A stretch of 64,000 bases of DNA from Kuschelorhynchus macadamiae. Its lineage: Eukaryota > Arthropoda > Insecta > Coleoptera > Curculionidae. This document shows, one piece after another, positions 23,915 through 35,649 of this stretch. The notes beneath the pieces were generated by a model. It was not told where the DNA came from, made no database searches, and saw nothing but the letters and a program-made list of their open reading frames with translations. The number at the start of each line of letters is the position of its first letter. Position 1 is the first letter of the stretch. Made by a program: the position numbers and the translations under genes. The stretch spans positions 2,454,001 through 2,518,000 of the forward strand of contig JAUTXW010001314.1 of assembly GCA_030620095.1 (NCBI GenBank). Reading direction: 5' to 3'.

Positions 23915-24765
23915 GTGTTTTTATATTCATAAAATATTTGTGGTGGATCCACCATAAATTCAACATCCTCAACGGCTTTGGAATATGGTGAATTGGTAGA
24001 AGATAAGAAAGTAGAGAAATGTCAAAATCAAGGCAATTTATAACCACATATTTTTTTTTTGTTAATTCGCCTTGTGTTGTATACAATTTCTTTTGTAACA
24101 GTGGGATTTATAAGTGTGAATAAGTTATAAATCCAGTGGGAAAAAGAAAAAAAATTGCTAAGATGGGTGAATATGGGTACAAACTGAGTTCTGTTGACCT
24201 ATATGGCAGATATAGAAATGTATTACAAATATCCAGAATAAATAAAGAAAAACAACAAAAATGACACAGTACTCCACCAAACTGTTTTTAAATCGCATGT
24301 TCGGTGGACCCAACAATGGTTTATTTTGAATGACGTCATTCCACCACAGCTCAAATCTACCACTCCAAACTGGCTAATATAAAAACACACCCTTTTGTTG
24401 TTTCGCCGCTTGTTAAAAGAGCTAAACGCTTTCGAAATATTTTTTTTTCTGTTTCAGGGGGCTGTTTCATCCTTCATGTTCTATAGTGGAAAAAATGTTT
24501 CTATATACAAAATAATAAAAAAAAATCGACATTTTTCACCATCTTTTAAGTAAGCTAAATGCTTCTCCAACACATTTTTTCCATTTAGGTGATTATTTCT
24601 TCGTCCTAGGCCTACCCCGCATAGAGGAAAAGAATGTTTCTATACACAAAAATTTGACCTGTTTCACTGTATTTTATTTTTTGCTTTCATGACTCATCAC
24701 CCTATGGCTACCCCGATTAATGGAAAAACGTATTTTATATATAACAAAATAAAATAAATTTGTAG

Positions 24766-25262
24766 TTTCGCTTTTTTTCGAAATAAATATACATTATCGA
24801 ACAAAAAAAATATCTACGCCAATGATTTCCAAAACATTTTTAGTGGGTGTATTGTCAGCATATGAATTTTTTATCCCTTAAAAACATCGAAAATCTATGT
24901 TCATGATACACAAAATCTAATTCCCGCGAGACACTGACCTAGACTATTTTTGTTACATACAGCCGCAGAGACATTTTTTTTTTAAATATGTTTTTCGTTA
25001 TTCTAGGAAATGAAAAATTTCGAAAGAACCCAACTTTTCGAAAATACTTCCCTTTTAGAATATACATTGGCGGATTTAGAGAAAGGGCCCCCCTCCTGAG
25101 CACTGCATTAATGAAAAATCACAACTCCTCACTTTTTGCAATTATTTCCGCCCCTACAATATTAGGCTGTTTGTTAGTAATTATTTACAAATAATAGGTT
25201 TTGCTATCTGTCGAAATAAGTTTCTTTATTACATATATTAATAATACCTGATACTAAGATAT
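24766..25262. other. Intron, no gene seen
   Basis: AT-rich, with a few GC-richer words. The frame at 24988-25194 has no recognisable domain. Confidence 0.35.
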
Positions 25263-25263
25263 A

Positions 25264-25634
25264 TAGAAATATTTAATTAACAGTAAAAGTTATGGTACGA
25301 GCGGGGATCGAACACGCACCTCTGGATCTCTATTACTCACTATCACACTTACTACTCACCATTATCATGACCACTGTTGATCCTGCCAAATATTATAACC
25401 TTATGGAGCGGCGATCCTGACTGACAAAAATAATTTATACGGTATGCCCGGATAAGCCAAATATAGGTTAGAATAATTGGCAGAAGCAACAATGGTTATG
25501 ATACTGGTGGGTTTGACTATGACAAGTTCTGACATATTGCGTATCAGTGGAACGAGCAATGAGCTAGAGATCCAGAGGTACAGGTTCGATTCACGCTTGT
25601 ACCATAACTTTTACCTGCTGATCAAATATTTCTA
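25264..25634. mobile_element. Foldback element with tRNA-like arms
   Basis: About 370 bases that are an imperfect palindrome almost throughout. Outer ends are AGAAATATTT and its inverse, then GTAAAAGTTATGGTAC on both arms. Each arm carries a tRNA 3'-half-like stretch read towards its outer end: AGAGATCCAGAGGT, then GTGTTCGATCCCC (left, minus strand) or AGGTTCGATTCAC (right, plus strand), then a GTACCA end. These match RNA polymerase III box B. The palindrome continues inward to CTGCCAAATATTATAACCT / AGGTTAGAATAATTGGCAG. The centre is about 60 bases. No open frame. It is either two tRNA-derived SINE-type copies head to head or a foldback transposon that captured a tRNA-like sequence. Confidence 0.75.
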
Positions 25635-26230
25635 AAAAATTCATACCAGCTTTCCGCTTTTTAAATATACCTCCCCAATCCCCAAAATCGTGTAAATCTC
25701 CCGCTTTTAAAGATAAATAAAACAATTATAGTTTGACCAATTTCGTAACGTAAGCGTCCATCTAACAACCAAAGCCCTTAACGATAACGTTCGTACTCAT
25801 ATGCATGCATTTTGCTATTGAAGATTAATAACATAACCTATATATGGCAACCTTAAATGACAAGACACTGAATCTCATTATCTCTTACAGAACCCGCCAT
25901 CACAACAGATGTTCAATGTACTTTCTATTGGTTTGTCGTTTATCTCGGCGGTGTATAAAAAAGTTTCGTTGACTTTGAGTGTTCGAATTCATGTTCAGGC
26001 AATGATTTTTTTTAGAACAAAACAATAATTTTGTATATAGTTGTTTTAAAAATCTGATTACTTTTTGGTTAGCCCTGGTTAGGCCTTTTTTTTTGAAGTG
26101 ATGTAAAAAAGTTAACTTATATTAAAACAACAAGGATTTTTTTAACAAAACATAGAGTGTTAGGCGGATCTGTCTCGTTAAATTTTCAACCCAGTTTCCA
26201 CCCAAGTGTAACAACCATTTGCTCAGGCCT
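25635..26230. other. Intron, no gene seen
   Basis: Non-coding, mixed composition. No repeat with a partner in the window was recognised. Confidence 0.35.
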
Positions 26231-26850
26231 ATAAAAAGATTAAAAAAAATATAGTAGGTATTTTAGTTTATAAACCATCGTTACGTTTATATAGGATATT
26301 TTGCTTACAAATTAATAATTTGTTATAAAATAGTGTAGTATGTAATTCATGTTAAACTTTATATCTATACCATGCGGAAATGGGTTAACGGAAGTATTGA
26401 TTCTATTGAAATTCGTATTTTTAAAATATTGGATTTGCATTATCTGGTATATTTCATTATTTATTACGAATCGAGACAAAGATATAACATAAAAATATGC
26501 AAGCCGTTAACATTACATTACTAGAGACAAGTGATCCATAAAAAGATTAAAAAACATAATAGGTATTTTAGTTTGTAAACCATCGTTACGTTTATATAGG
26601 ATATTTTGCTTACAAATTAATAATTTGTTATAAAATACATGTAATATGTAATTCACGTTAAACTTTATATCTATACCATGTGGAAATGGGTGAACGGAAG
26701 TATTGATTCTATTGAAATTCGTATTTTTAAAATAAGGGATTTGCATTATCTGGTATATTTCATTATTTATTACGAATCGAGACAAAGGTACAACATAAAA
26801 ATATGCAAGCCGTTAACATTACATTACTAGAGATAAGTGATCCAAAAAGA
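26231..26850. repeat. Tandem duplication, ~305 bp unit
   Basis: Two nearly identical copies begin ATAAAAAGAT at 26231 and 26538. A third start (AAAAAGATTAAGATG) at about 26843 diverges within some 20 bases. The copies share long blocks such as CCATCGTTACGTTTATATAG and GCAAGCCGTTAACATTAC and differ at only a few positions, so the duplication is recent relative to the surroundings. Confidence 0.92.
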
Positions 26851-27600
26851 TTAAGATGTTAATGAGTATTTTAAATTTATTTTATTAAAAGTATTTACTG
26901 AATAAATTTAATGAATTTAAATGTATTTACCCAGGGCTGAGTTAACCGAATGTGGCTTCTTAAACCACAATATGACTGCTGCTCTTTCATATCAACTTCT
27001 TAAAATTAAAACAAAGAAATAACACCAATAATATATTTCATAGCAACTAAAAAACATCTAAAATGGAAATCCCAGCTTTAACAATAGCATAATTGAGGAA
27101 CGTATTCATGGTGTAAATATATAAACAGGGAGTCGCAAATGCATCATTTTCGAGCTCAGGGTTTTAAAATGCGAATATTGTTTTTTCATTGTAGATATAC
27201 TTTTATAAACTACGCTACAGTACAAATTATTACTAAAAACGAACTTTAATTAAACGACAAATCAGAGCCGCAGTTTTTATTAAATTCATCATTTTCTTGT
27301 AGAAGTTAAATCGTAATTGCGAAACGAAGTTTACAACGCCTCTTAACTGATTTTTTGGTTAAAAAGACTAAATCCTCAACGACCACAACCGAATCGACGG
27401 AAAAAGCTGCAAGTTGCAGCAAATTGAATGTTGCATACAGATGAAATAACGACAATATCGGAAAATACTGTTTATAAGTTAGACATCGGGTGATGTTTTG
27501 ATTGTGTGGATTCCAGATATAAAAATATAGTTTCCCATATCCAAAAAAAGAATTTTCAAGGTTGACTAAAACGTTTGTATCGAGGGGAAGGTCACTCACG
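26851..27600. other. Intron, no recognised gene
   Basis: The minus-strand frame at 27306-27599 (97 codons, with a KKSVKRRCKLR basic stretch near its end) was considered. No family could be assigned and it has no supporting splice or neighbour context. Confidence 0.3.
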
Positions 27601-27840
27601 AAATTTTGTACACCTATTTATAAATACAAATAAATAAATGTATTTAGATATATTTATTAGTATTTAAATCTATTTATATGTATTTAAAAGTATTTATTTG
27701 CATTTAAAAATATTTATCTGTATTTAAAAGTATTAACATGTGTTTAGATGCATACCGATATATTTAGATGTACTTAAAAATAGTTACATGTATTTAAAAC
27801 TAATTATATGTATTTAATTATATTTATTTTCGAATGGAAA
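27601..27840. repeat. TATTTAAA-rich minisatellite-like block 1
   Basis: Degenerate units of about 11-22 bases alternating TATTTA(T/A)(T/A)TG and TATTTAAAAG. The block begins right after TTTTGTACACCTATTTATAA at 27604; a near copy of that phrase closes the second block at 29.99 kb. Confidence 0.65.
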
Positions 27841-28439
27841 CTAGTTTTTAACTAAAAGTCAAGACATGGCTACCAAATTAAAACTTTTATTTTTGGGGAA
27901 TCATGTAAACAAATCTTTTTATAAGAGTTCGTTTTTTATTCATCCATGCATCGTATATCAAAAACAAAAGTATATATTACCCGAAAATCGACAAAATACA
28001 ATGGCCTCTGCAAAAAAATATTCCTATTACAAAATGTTTACCCAAAACCTGACCTCGGAGAAAATTGTCAGGTTAAGGCGGCTATCCACCCAGTTTTCCG
28101 CTCGCTTATTAAAAAGGCACTGCTACCACATCCACCAAACCATAAACTTTTTTTTTGGAGATGCTTAAATACTTAAAGTACATTTGGTCGTCATGATTAT
28201 TTAGTTATTTAATTTTTTTAATAAAAGAGTGATAATAATGACTTTCTTGGAAGGTTTTTTGAACCCAGAATCTATGGCTTCTTTTTTGCTTTTTGGATAT
28301 ATCGCTAATAATCCTACTACAACCCTTTTTCTCCACTGCTGTCATTACTGCATTATATAATTATTATAATTCAAACTCCTTAAGTTAAGTCACTATATAT
28401 TCGAAATAAATATATATAACAATCTGAGACAAATTTAGT

Positions 28440-28600
28440 GATATCCACAGGCATTTTCAGGAATCTTTACTCCACTAATCAGTGTTCATATCTTGTGGAA
28501 TAAAGATCCCTCAAGATTCCTTCTGCAATCGAAGGCGAAACGTCGGATAGCAATTCCAATTTGACACGGTATAATCCCAAGACCCATGAGTCATAAATCG
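28440..28600. repeat. Possible Penelope-type terminal fragment
   Basis: Contains TGCAATCGAAGGCGAAACGT followed by CGG. The GAAACGTCG word after an A/G-rich stretch is common at the ends of Penelope-like elements. No reverse transcriptase nearby, so this is weak. Confidence 0.3.
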
Positions 28601-29740
28601 ATTATGTGGAAGTGAGTGAAAGATCCTTTACAAAATTTCAATAAAACGAAACGAAACTAATAAAGCGTAGTAAAAATACGGTACAGCTTTATGACAATAC
28701 TTCAAGTCATAATTGAAGAATATTCTCGTATATATGTACTCGCTTCAGTCCATTTTCCGCAGATTTTTCCCCAATTTCCACTATTTTCCATTAATGTTTC
28801 ACTTTACGAAAACCATTTATTTTAGTTATTAAATATGTATTTTTTAAATTTCAAACAAAAATTTGTTCCATCTGGGTCGGACAATCAAAGGCAAATGTTA
28901 AAGAATTCAGATTCCACATAGATAATCAAAATATCTACCAAAGTTTTCAGAATATTTGATGGTTTAAATTAAATCCTAAGTTTCAAATGTATTAGGTATT
29001 TAAAGGACTGAAAATGTGCCGCTTCTCACAATTTGGCGGCACGTGGCATTACAAAGTACTGAAATTGTAAAAAACGGACAGAGATTCTGATATTTAAATG
29101 GAAAAAATTGGACAGAGATTATGCTGTAATTGGAATACTTATGCTATAAACACTATAATTGGATTATCTACCCAAAAATTACCGATTTCCCAGTTCCCTA
29201 ATTTTAAAATTATAGATATTGTGTGAATGTTTTAGAAAATTTTAACAAAAACGTAATTTTCTTGAAAGAAACTCTTTTAAGCACATTTATTAAAATCGGT
29301 AAATTAGCCTTTACCCAGAACTTCTCTCGTACAGAATTTTACTGTATATACAGATAACACAGTTTATATATGCATATAATTATTTAGTAAGTAATAACTT
29401 TATAAAAATCCTATTATTTATAAACAACTATTTATAACACGTGTTATCTGGGCGTGTAGTGCAATTCTATACGATTTTTTAATTTGTTTTTAATTTTTCA
29501 GTTTATTTTTATATTATTATTATTCATTTTTCATAACTTTATTTAGGTATACAGTCTATAAAAAATAAAACGCTATTTATTATCTTCTTTTCCATTTCCA
29601 TAAAAAAAGTTTTAATCAATTTTTTTAAACATTACATTAGGCGGCCCGCGGACATTTTGCTCCATAATTAAACCTTATAAATTCACGTGTCCGAGCGCGG
29701 CTGTCAATTGTATTATAGCTGTCAAAAAATAGATTGGCAG
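28601..29740. other. Intron, no gene seen
   Basis: AT-rich. A GC-rich block GGCGGCCCGCGGACATTTTG at 29641-29660 looks like a transposon end, but no partner was found. Confidence 0.35.
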
Positions 29741-29744
29741 AAAA

Positions 29745-29995
29745 TTTGTATTTAAAACTATCTAAGCTCTATTTGCCTGTATTTAAAAGTAATTAAAACT
29801 TTATTTCTATTTAAATGTATTTATTTCTATTTAAATGTATTTATTTCTATTTAAATGTATTTAATTCTATTTAAATATATCTATTGGTATTTAAAACTAT
29901 TTAAATGTATATAATTCTATTTAAATATATCTATTTGTATTTAAAACTATTTAAATGTATTTATTTGTATTTATGTAAATACTTTTTCTGAATTT
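29745..29995. repeat. TATTTAAA-rich minisatellite-like block 2
   Basis: Clear alternation of TTTATTTCTATTTAAATGTA units (about 22 bases), first exact and then degenerate. It ends at GAATTTGTACACCTGTTTAT, mirroring the phrase that opens block 1. Confidence 0.75.
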
Positions 29996-30029
29996 GTACA
30001 CCTGTTTATGAAGTCTCCTTCCCCTTTGT

Positions 30030-30430
30030 TTGTATAGTGGCTTAGCTATACCGCCAAAGGTGATCAAGGTGCAGTTTTTGCACGCGAATTTGGAAAAGGA
30101 CATCAACATTAGTTGCAAAACTTTTAATAACTGGAAAGATGCTATTGAAGTATTCCTTCAACACAGTAAAACTAACACATAATTAACTCCGTTTTTGCCG
30201 ATAATTTTATTGCAACCTTTAAAAGATTTGCGCCAGATATCATTAAACAAATCGAAAATAGAAAAAAGCTAGCACACCTACAATTGAGATAATTATCTTG
30301 TGTGGACGTCAAGGAGTTAGCTCTACAAAGAATTTCTGAGTCTGAGTCATTAACTTTGGCCCACTCATAATGATGGAAATCTCAAGGCCTTATGTTGTAC
30401 GGGCCTCTTATGGGGTCACAGAAATTTAAT
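30030..30430 (+). pseudogene. hAT transposase remnant (DUF4371/ZMYM1-like)
   Basis: Three separate frames carry family motifs in the correct order. First, CKTFNNWKDAIEVFLQHSK (about 30106-30165), the F-x-NW..A...F..H motif of the TTF-type zinc finger. Second, TIEIIILCGRQGV (about 30281-30320), the II-x-CGRQG-x-ALRGH motif. Third, HNDGNLKALC (about 30363-30400), the NDGNFxALL motif. They are joined by frameshifts and stops and the rest of the transposase is absent, so this is a fossil. Neighbouring repeats give no clear termini. Confidence 0.65.
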
Positions 30431-31180
30431 TGATCACAGTTCAAAGACAGTCGTTAAACACAATGTACATAAGCCCAATAATTCAATATATGTATTATAA
30501 TTAAAATTTGTGGGGGAATAATACAACATGAAATTGTAGTTAAAATAAACACAGCCACATTTTCCCTATTCTAATGGATGAACTCACAGATATTTCCTGT
30601 AGTTATCTCTTTGTATAAGATACATAGATTTTAATGAAGAAAACGAAAACTCATCCTACCCTGAGAAAATGTTTTACAATTTGTAGCTGTCCAAAATACT
30701 ACTGGTAAGAATGTAGCAACAGTAATGTTAGAAAGTTTACATTTAGAGTATATTGCACTTACTTGGTTGGACAGGGATATGAAGGGGTTGGTGCAATGAG
30801 TAACTGTTTTAAATGCGTACAGGCTACAATAAAAGAGAAATATCCAGGAGCAATATAAGTACACTATAGTGCTCATTCTTTAAATTTTACTCTTGCCATT
30901 CCTGTAAGGTTCAGAGTATTTAAAATTACCTTGGAACAATAAAATATATAACAAATTTTATAAAAATATCAGCTATGCGCATTGAGATATTAAAAAGTAA
31001 AATAAAAGAACATGTTCCAAATACTAAATGAACTATCCATTGACATCCATGTGCGAAACTTGGTAGATGGAAAATCTTTAATTAATAAACAGAATTCTGT
31101 ATTAGTATTTCAATATTTTCGTCGTCAGAGCTTTCTTTATCAAACACCTTTTTGGTAACTTCATGTAGACTATATTCCAT
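30431..31180. other. Intron, no gene seen
   Basis: AT-rich non-coding sequence. The 81-codon minus frame at 30631-30876 has no recognisable domain. Confidence 0.35.
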
Positions 31181-31184
31181 TTAT

Positions 31185-31560
31185 TTCTTTTGGAAAGGTA
31201 TTTTGAAGTTCCATGAATGGTCCAGGTTCTATTATTAGTTTGGTTTGTCCTACTCAAGAATTTATCATCACCAAATATCTCCGAATTGAATGGATCAATT
31301 CCTGAAACGCCACACTACTTTCGTTATGTTCTGCAGACTAAATGCCCTACAATATGCTTTCCCAACTATTTCAGCAATCTGGTAGAGTGAAATAAAGATT
31401 TCTGGATGCTGAAGCATCCATTCAGCTATAGCTTATTCATAATAAGTCTTAATACCACACCAATTTTTTTGCTACATTAATCAAGAAAATGCATATGGCA
31501 TAATGGTCGAATATCATGAAAACCCAAATTCCTTTTGTTGGCTTAACATGTTTTATAATG
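31185..31560 (-). pseudogene. pogo/Tigger-family transposase remnant
   Basis: On the minus strand a decayed IFDHYAICIFLINVAKK (about 31470-31530) resembles the LLDNH…AI.YAK catalytic region. An apparent internal deletion leads to AIAEWMLQHPEIFISLYQIA (about 31375-31435), then EIVGKAYCRAFSLQNITK, then, after a frame change, GIDPFNSEIFGDDKFLSRT (about 31250-31310). The W.…HP…Y.IA…A+…N…F…GI.PFN..IF.D..F order is the conserved C-terminus of insect pogo/jerky-type DDE transposases. Frameshifts and the deletion make it inactive. Confidence 0.72.
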
Positions 31561-32105
31561 TTTTAATTTTTTTGTATGTTTTTTTTATCTTAAAGTGCTG
31601 TTTAATGAAAGAAGAAATTTTGTATTATAACAATACATAGATCTTTTTTTTTTTTGGAGTAAATGGGTAGATACATAAAATTGCAGAACAAATATAAAAA
31701 TAAGAAATAACGACTTAGATATTTGTAAGTTACATAAAAAACACAACAAATATTTAAGATTTGAAACTCTGTGTATGGTGGTTTTCATATTTTGACATGA
31801 ATTATTCCCTTTAAAAAAAATGTGAATACAAAATCTGAAAATTTTGACATATATCTAATGACATGCCAAAAGACAAAAGAAAATTCTTAGGAAAATTTCA
31901 TAATATATGTTTTTTCTAACAGGACACCCTATAATTTTTGTGATGCATAACAAGATCCCCTTTTTGCTCTAACATAACAAAACTACAATACCAGAACAGT
32001 TGACTGCCCTATCTTTTGGCGCAAATTGTAACAAAACAAACTTAATTAACAAATACCCAAAATGCAATCCAATTCTTCATCGGTCAGGCATGAAGACTTT
32101 TTTTT
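31561..32105. other. Intron, no gene seen
   Basis: AT-rich. GGACACCCTATAATTTTTGT at about 31921 is a mariner-type terminus word without a partner. Confidence 0.35.
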
Positions 32106-32164
32106 GTAGTTGTATTTTTCTATGTCTTTTGAAGTAATGGTTTTTTTAGTCGTTGCGTTTTTTT

Positions 32165-32480
32165 TTGTATGTCTTATGAAGATATAAACACCCAAAAATC
32201 TGTATTTTATAAAGGTTTAGATATCTATAATACATTACCACTGTATATTGCAGATTCCCAGAATATAAGAAAGTTTAAGCAAAGTGTTTGTTCCACTAGT
32301 AAAAAGTACCTTGGAATGAAAATTGTATGCTTCTATCTTAGAGCTATATTTAAAAATTTATTTAGAATTGTTTCAAGATCAAGTTTATACTGCTATTATT
32401 TACAATATATAATAATATATCTAGTGAATGGTATCTTTATTGTAAACTGCATAGCAGTTTGAAGCAAATAAAGCATTACT
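32165..32480 (+). pseudogene. LINE ORF2 C-terminal fragment
   Basis: Frame with KSVFYKGLDIYNTLPLYIAD followed by SQNIRKFKQSVCSTSKKYL, the C-terminal G…YN.LP..I…..F+..+…YL motif of Jockey-like and related LINE reverse transcriptases. It ends with a GCAAATAAAGCATTACTT tail. Only this 3' end is present. The copies at 51730-51960 and 53940-55080 carry the same kind of motif. Confidence 0.65.
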
Positions 32481-35020
32481 TACATAACTGTTTTTGAAGC
32501 AGTAACGTTAAAAATTGATAAAAAGGAATATGCTAAAAACCAAACTAGCCATGGATAATGTTAAATGAATGAATGTTGTCAACAAAAATACATTAACATT
32601 ATTTCTCCCAATGAAAGTTAGGAATCAACACTGTAATGCAAAATTCCAGTCTTATTAACCAGCGGAATAGTTGTTTCTGAGATTTCATTTTGTGCCTTGA
32701 GCCTTAGACAGAGGTGACTGGCCTATGACGGTCTGATAAGCTCCTCGTTTGACTGAAATAGATCATTGTGCCCACGGCATTGCAGCAGTTGTTCCAAATA
32801 GGGGTCATAGTATCCTCGTTGTGACATTAGTGTAATATGAAACAAACATTAAGATCTTACCAACTATCATAAACAATATAGGGTGCCCTATTTAAAAGCT
32901 ATTTAAAAGAACATAAATTGTATAATTTTCGAAGTTTTCCAATGCTCTTTTGTTTTATGTTTTATCACCGAAAATATCTCATGTCAAAACTTACAAATGT
33001 ATGTCTTGTGTAATTGCACAATAATTGTACAATGACACTAATAAATAGTTGAATGATTGATACAGTTTTTTTATCTCAAAAGATAAAGGGCGAAAATGCA
33101 TTTCAAAATATAAAAAGCCACTGTGTATGCTGGTTTAAGCTGAGAGTATAATTTTACTACAATACTTATACAGATTATGAAAGTACATCATTTTAATTTT
33201 GTGTATTGAAAAAAGGACAAAACAAAAACAAAATTTTGACTAAAAACTTAAAACTTACAATTTTAAATACCCCAGGGGAGCTCTATTTGAAATATCGCTA
33301 CAACAATATTCCCACTTTATAGTTGTGTGAACTGTGTCCATTTTTTAAAAGAAATATTACTCTATTTGACAACACATCAAAAACAGACTAACTTAAATAG
33401 TATTCTCTCATAAAATGTGTTATTTTTATATAATTTTAAACATTATTTCCCAATTCAAAAAAGCTTTCTTTTAATCTATTCTACTAAATATACTTTTTAT
33501 TATAAGCAAGAAATCTTGAAAATCTTACAGACTTTTTCCTAAGAAAACCTCTGTACTATTTAAAACATAATTTAATTTTGTCAACATAATTGCGTATTTA
33601 TATTTCAATGTTTTGTTAATATATGCTCATAATAAAGTAAGCTCTACTTAACATAGCCTTAAAATTCACACTAGAAATGTACAAAATATGTTAAAAACAA
33701 CAGGCACAACACGATTTGCAATGCTTCAGTCTTGACTTACTAGTAAACTGAGTACAGGATGGCACATTAAGTACTCTCTGCTATTTTCAAGACAAACCTG
33801 CACAAGCCATCAGTGCCAACTATCTGGATCAGTGGCACAATCAGGTAAAGAAGTATGGAGCAGCCCCCCCTCCCCCCAAGAGAAAACATATAACATTAAG
33901 GTAAGGCATAATAGATTTTTAATTATTCTAGGGCTCTGGACCCCCCTTCCATACATTAAATGTATTGTTTTGTCATATTGATTGCACTACTGCCCTGAAT
34001 TACCCATGAATAACCCTAGACTACCCTTAATTAATAATAATAATATATTTATGGAAAAACAGTGGTGCATTAATACATTAAACTAAGCTATTGGCACATA
34101 AATTCACTTATATAAAAATAAAAAATATAGTTTAAGGTCATTAACATTTAATATGTAGATTTGCTCTCGCAAGGCCTTTTTATACCAACACACTGTGATG
34201 AAAAGATCAAATTCATTGCAGTTATGTACGTTATTTACTTGCTTTAGTTGATAGAATGCCATATGTATGCATTTTCAAATATTTAAATGACTTGTGGAGT
34301 TATCCTACCTACCAGCTGAAATTTCAGATTTATTAGTATTATAACCAGTTATGATTTTAGCCTCTGATGTGGTTTTTCTTCCAGCAGAGAGATAAGAATC
34401 AGAGGATAACAATGTGTTTGATTAGTGACTCAAATTAGATGATTCATGATTCTTTTACTCGTTATGTGCCATATATGAGTCCAAAGCTACCTCTACATTA
34501 GCCCCTCTAATGTAATTTTGTTCTTTTGTATTAATCACAGATTGTTTTTGACATTTTTAGGTTAGATAAAATGTAAACAAATAAAAGAGAATTTATCAAT
34601 AACTACAAAAAATCAATGAAAATCCACGACAGCAACTTGTCACAATAATATTCAGACAATTTTAGAATAGTTTCCAATAATCTATGTGATCAATTTACTG
34701 TTTATTGTTAAGAAATAGCAACATGAAATGTTTACATAAACTAACTATCCAGGGACCACCCTAATATTACCGAAAAAACACAAGGACTACCCTTAATTAC
34801 CTCCAGCTTGTATACTAAACTAGCTTATCACTGATGAGCAATAAAAATTATGGGTCCCTTCATGATTTTGCTTTCATATCCTTAAGTCACTCTTTTATCT
34901 TCTGGGTATAGTTTGATTTGCAAAAACACATTGGAAATTCTGAATCACAGATGAAATTTAAGAAATTTCTATAAATTTGCTTTAGAGGTAAACATAGCAT
35001 ATCTGTATTTTAATATATGT
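32481..35020. other. Intron, no gene seen
   Basis: Long AT-rich stretch with no convincing frame on either strand. CAGTGGCACAATCAGGTAAA at 33831 is the only transposon-end-like word. Confidence 0.4.
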
Positions 35021-35029
35021 AAATACAGG

Positions 35030-35145
35030 ATGTCCCATGTAGACATAGTAGAAGCTAATCTTTCAAATGAAAAAAAGTTTATCGAGATACATATGGGGAT
35101 ATGGGGGAGGGGGGTGGAACTTCTACATGGGACACTAGAGTCTTA
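35030..35145. mobile_element. Tiny inverted-repeat element (~110 bp)
   Basis: ACAGGATGTCCCATGTAGAC on the left faces CTTCTACATGGGACACTAGA on the right; the shared inverse core is TGTCCCATGTAGA. The interior holds a G-rich run near 35100. It resembles very small MITEs. The frame starting at 35101 is a by-product. Confidence 0.5.
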
Positions 35146-35649
35146 CCTGTTTTTATTAAGATGTACTGTCTTTGTGCTTTAAATACATTTGTTTCCTATT
35201 TATTTCTTATTATGGTATTTTATTCTGATAATTTTATGTTTGCTTTTTTAACATTGTTTTTTTTTATTTACATTATGGATGATGGTATAATATTTATATT
35301 TTTTTTATATTATTTTGACTTAATTGCTTTTGATTTTTTTAGTAGGCTGTCATTATTGTCATGATAATAATTTTGTTAACAAATACGTACTATGTATTTT
35401 AACAATAAATCATGTTTTACTTTTAATTTTTATAATAAGAATTATATAATATATATATTTGTTGGTGAGGTTTGTTATTACATTTAGATTTGAATAACTA
35501 GGCTAGATTAATCCTGCAATGTACGGATAAGGTCTTGCAGGCGCAGCACTTTCTTTGCACTGGTGCCTTGACCAAATTCTAATTCATCGGACTTTTTCCA
35601 ACTAGGTACCTCTTTCTCTAAACTGAAAGGATAATTCAGCACACTAGGC

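Larger units (their letters stand above)
22331..24392. mobile_element. Short inverted-repeat element (MITE) split by a LINE
   Basis: Ends are GGGTGTGTTTTTATATT (22331-22347) and its exact inverse (24376-24392). Without the LINE at 22349-23914 the element would be about 480 bases. It has no transposase frame; its right part includes GGTGGATCCACCATAAATTC and TGACGTCA words. No clear target duplication was seen, so the superfamily is unknown. Confidence 0.75.
22241..24765. repeat. Degenerate ~130 bp tandem array, split by an insertion
   Basis: Units share CTA(G/-)GCCTACC(C/T)…AT(A/G)G, then GAAAAAATGTTTCTATATAC and an ACAAAA tail. Copies lie at about 22250-22320, 24400-24530, 24535-24660 and 24661-24765. 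The first copy is separated from the rest by the inverted-repeat element at 22331-24392. Copies are only moderately similar. Confidence 0.6.

Noticed and set aside
25281..25340. A functional tRNA gene
   Set aside because: The 3' half is tRNA-like but there is no matching 5' half or anticodon arm, and it is part of a palindrome.
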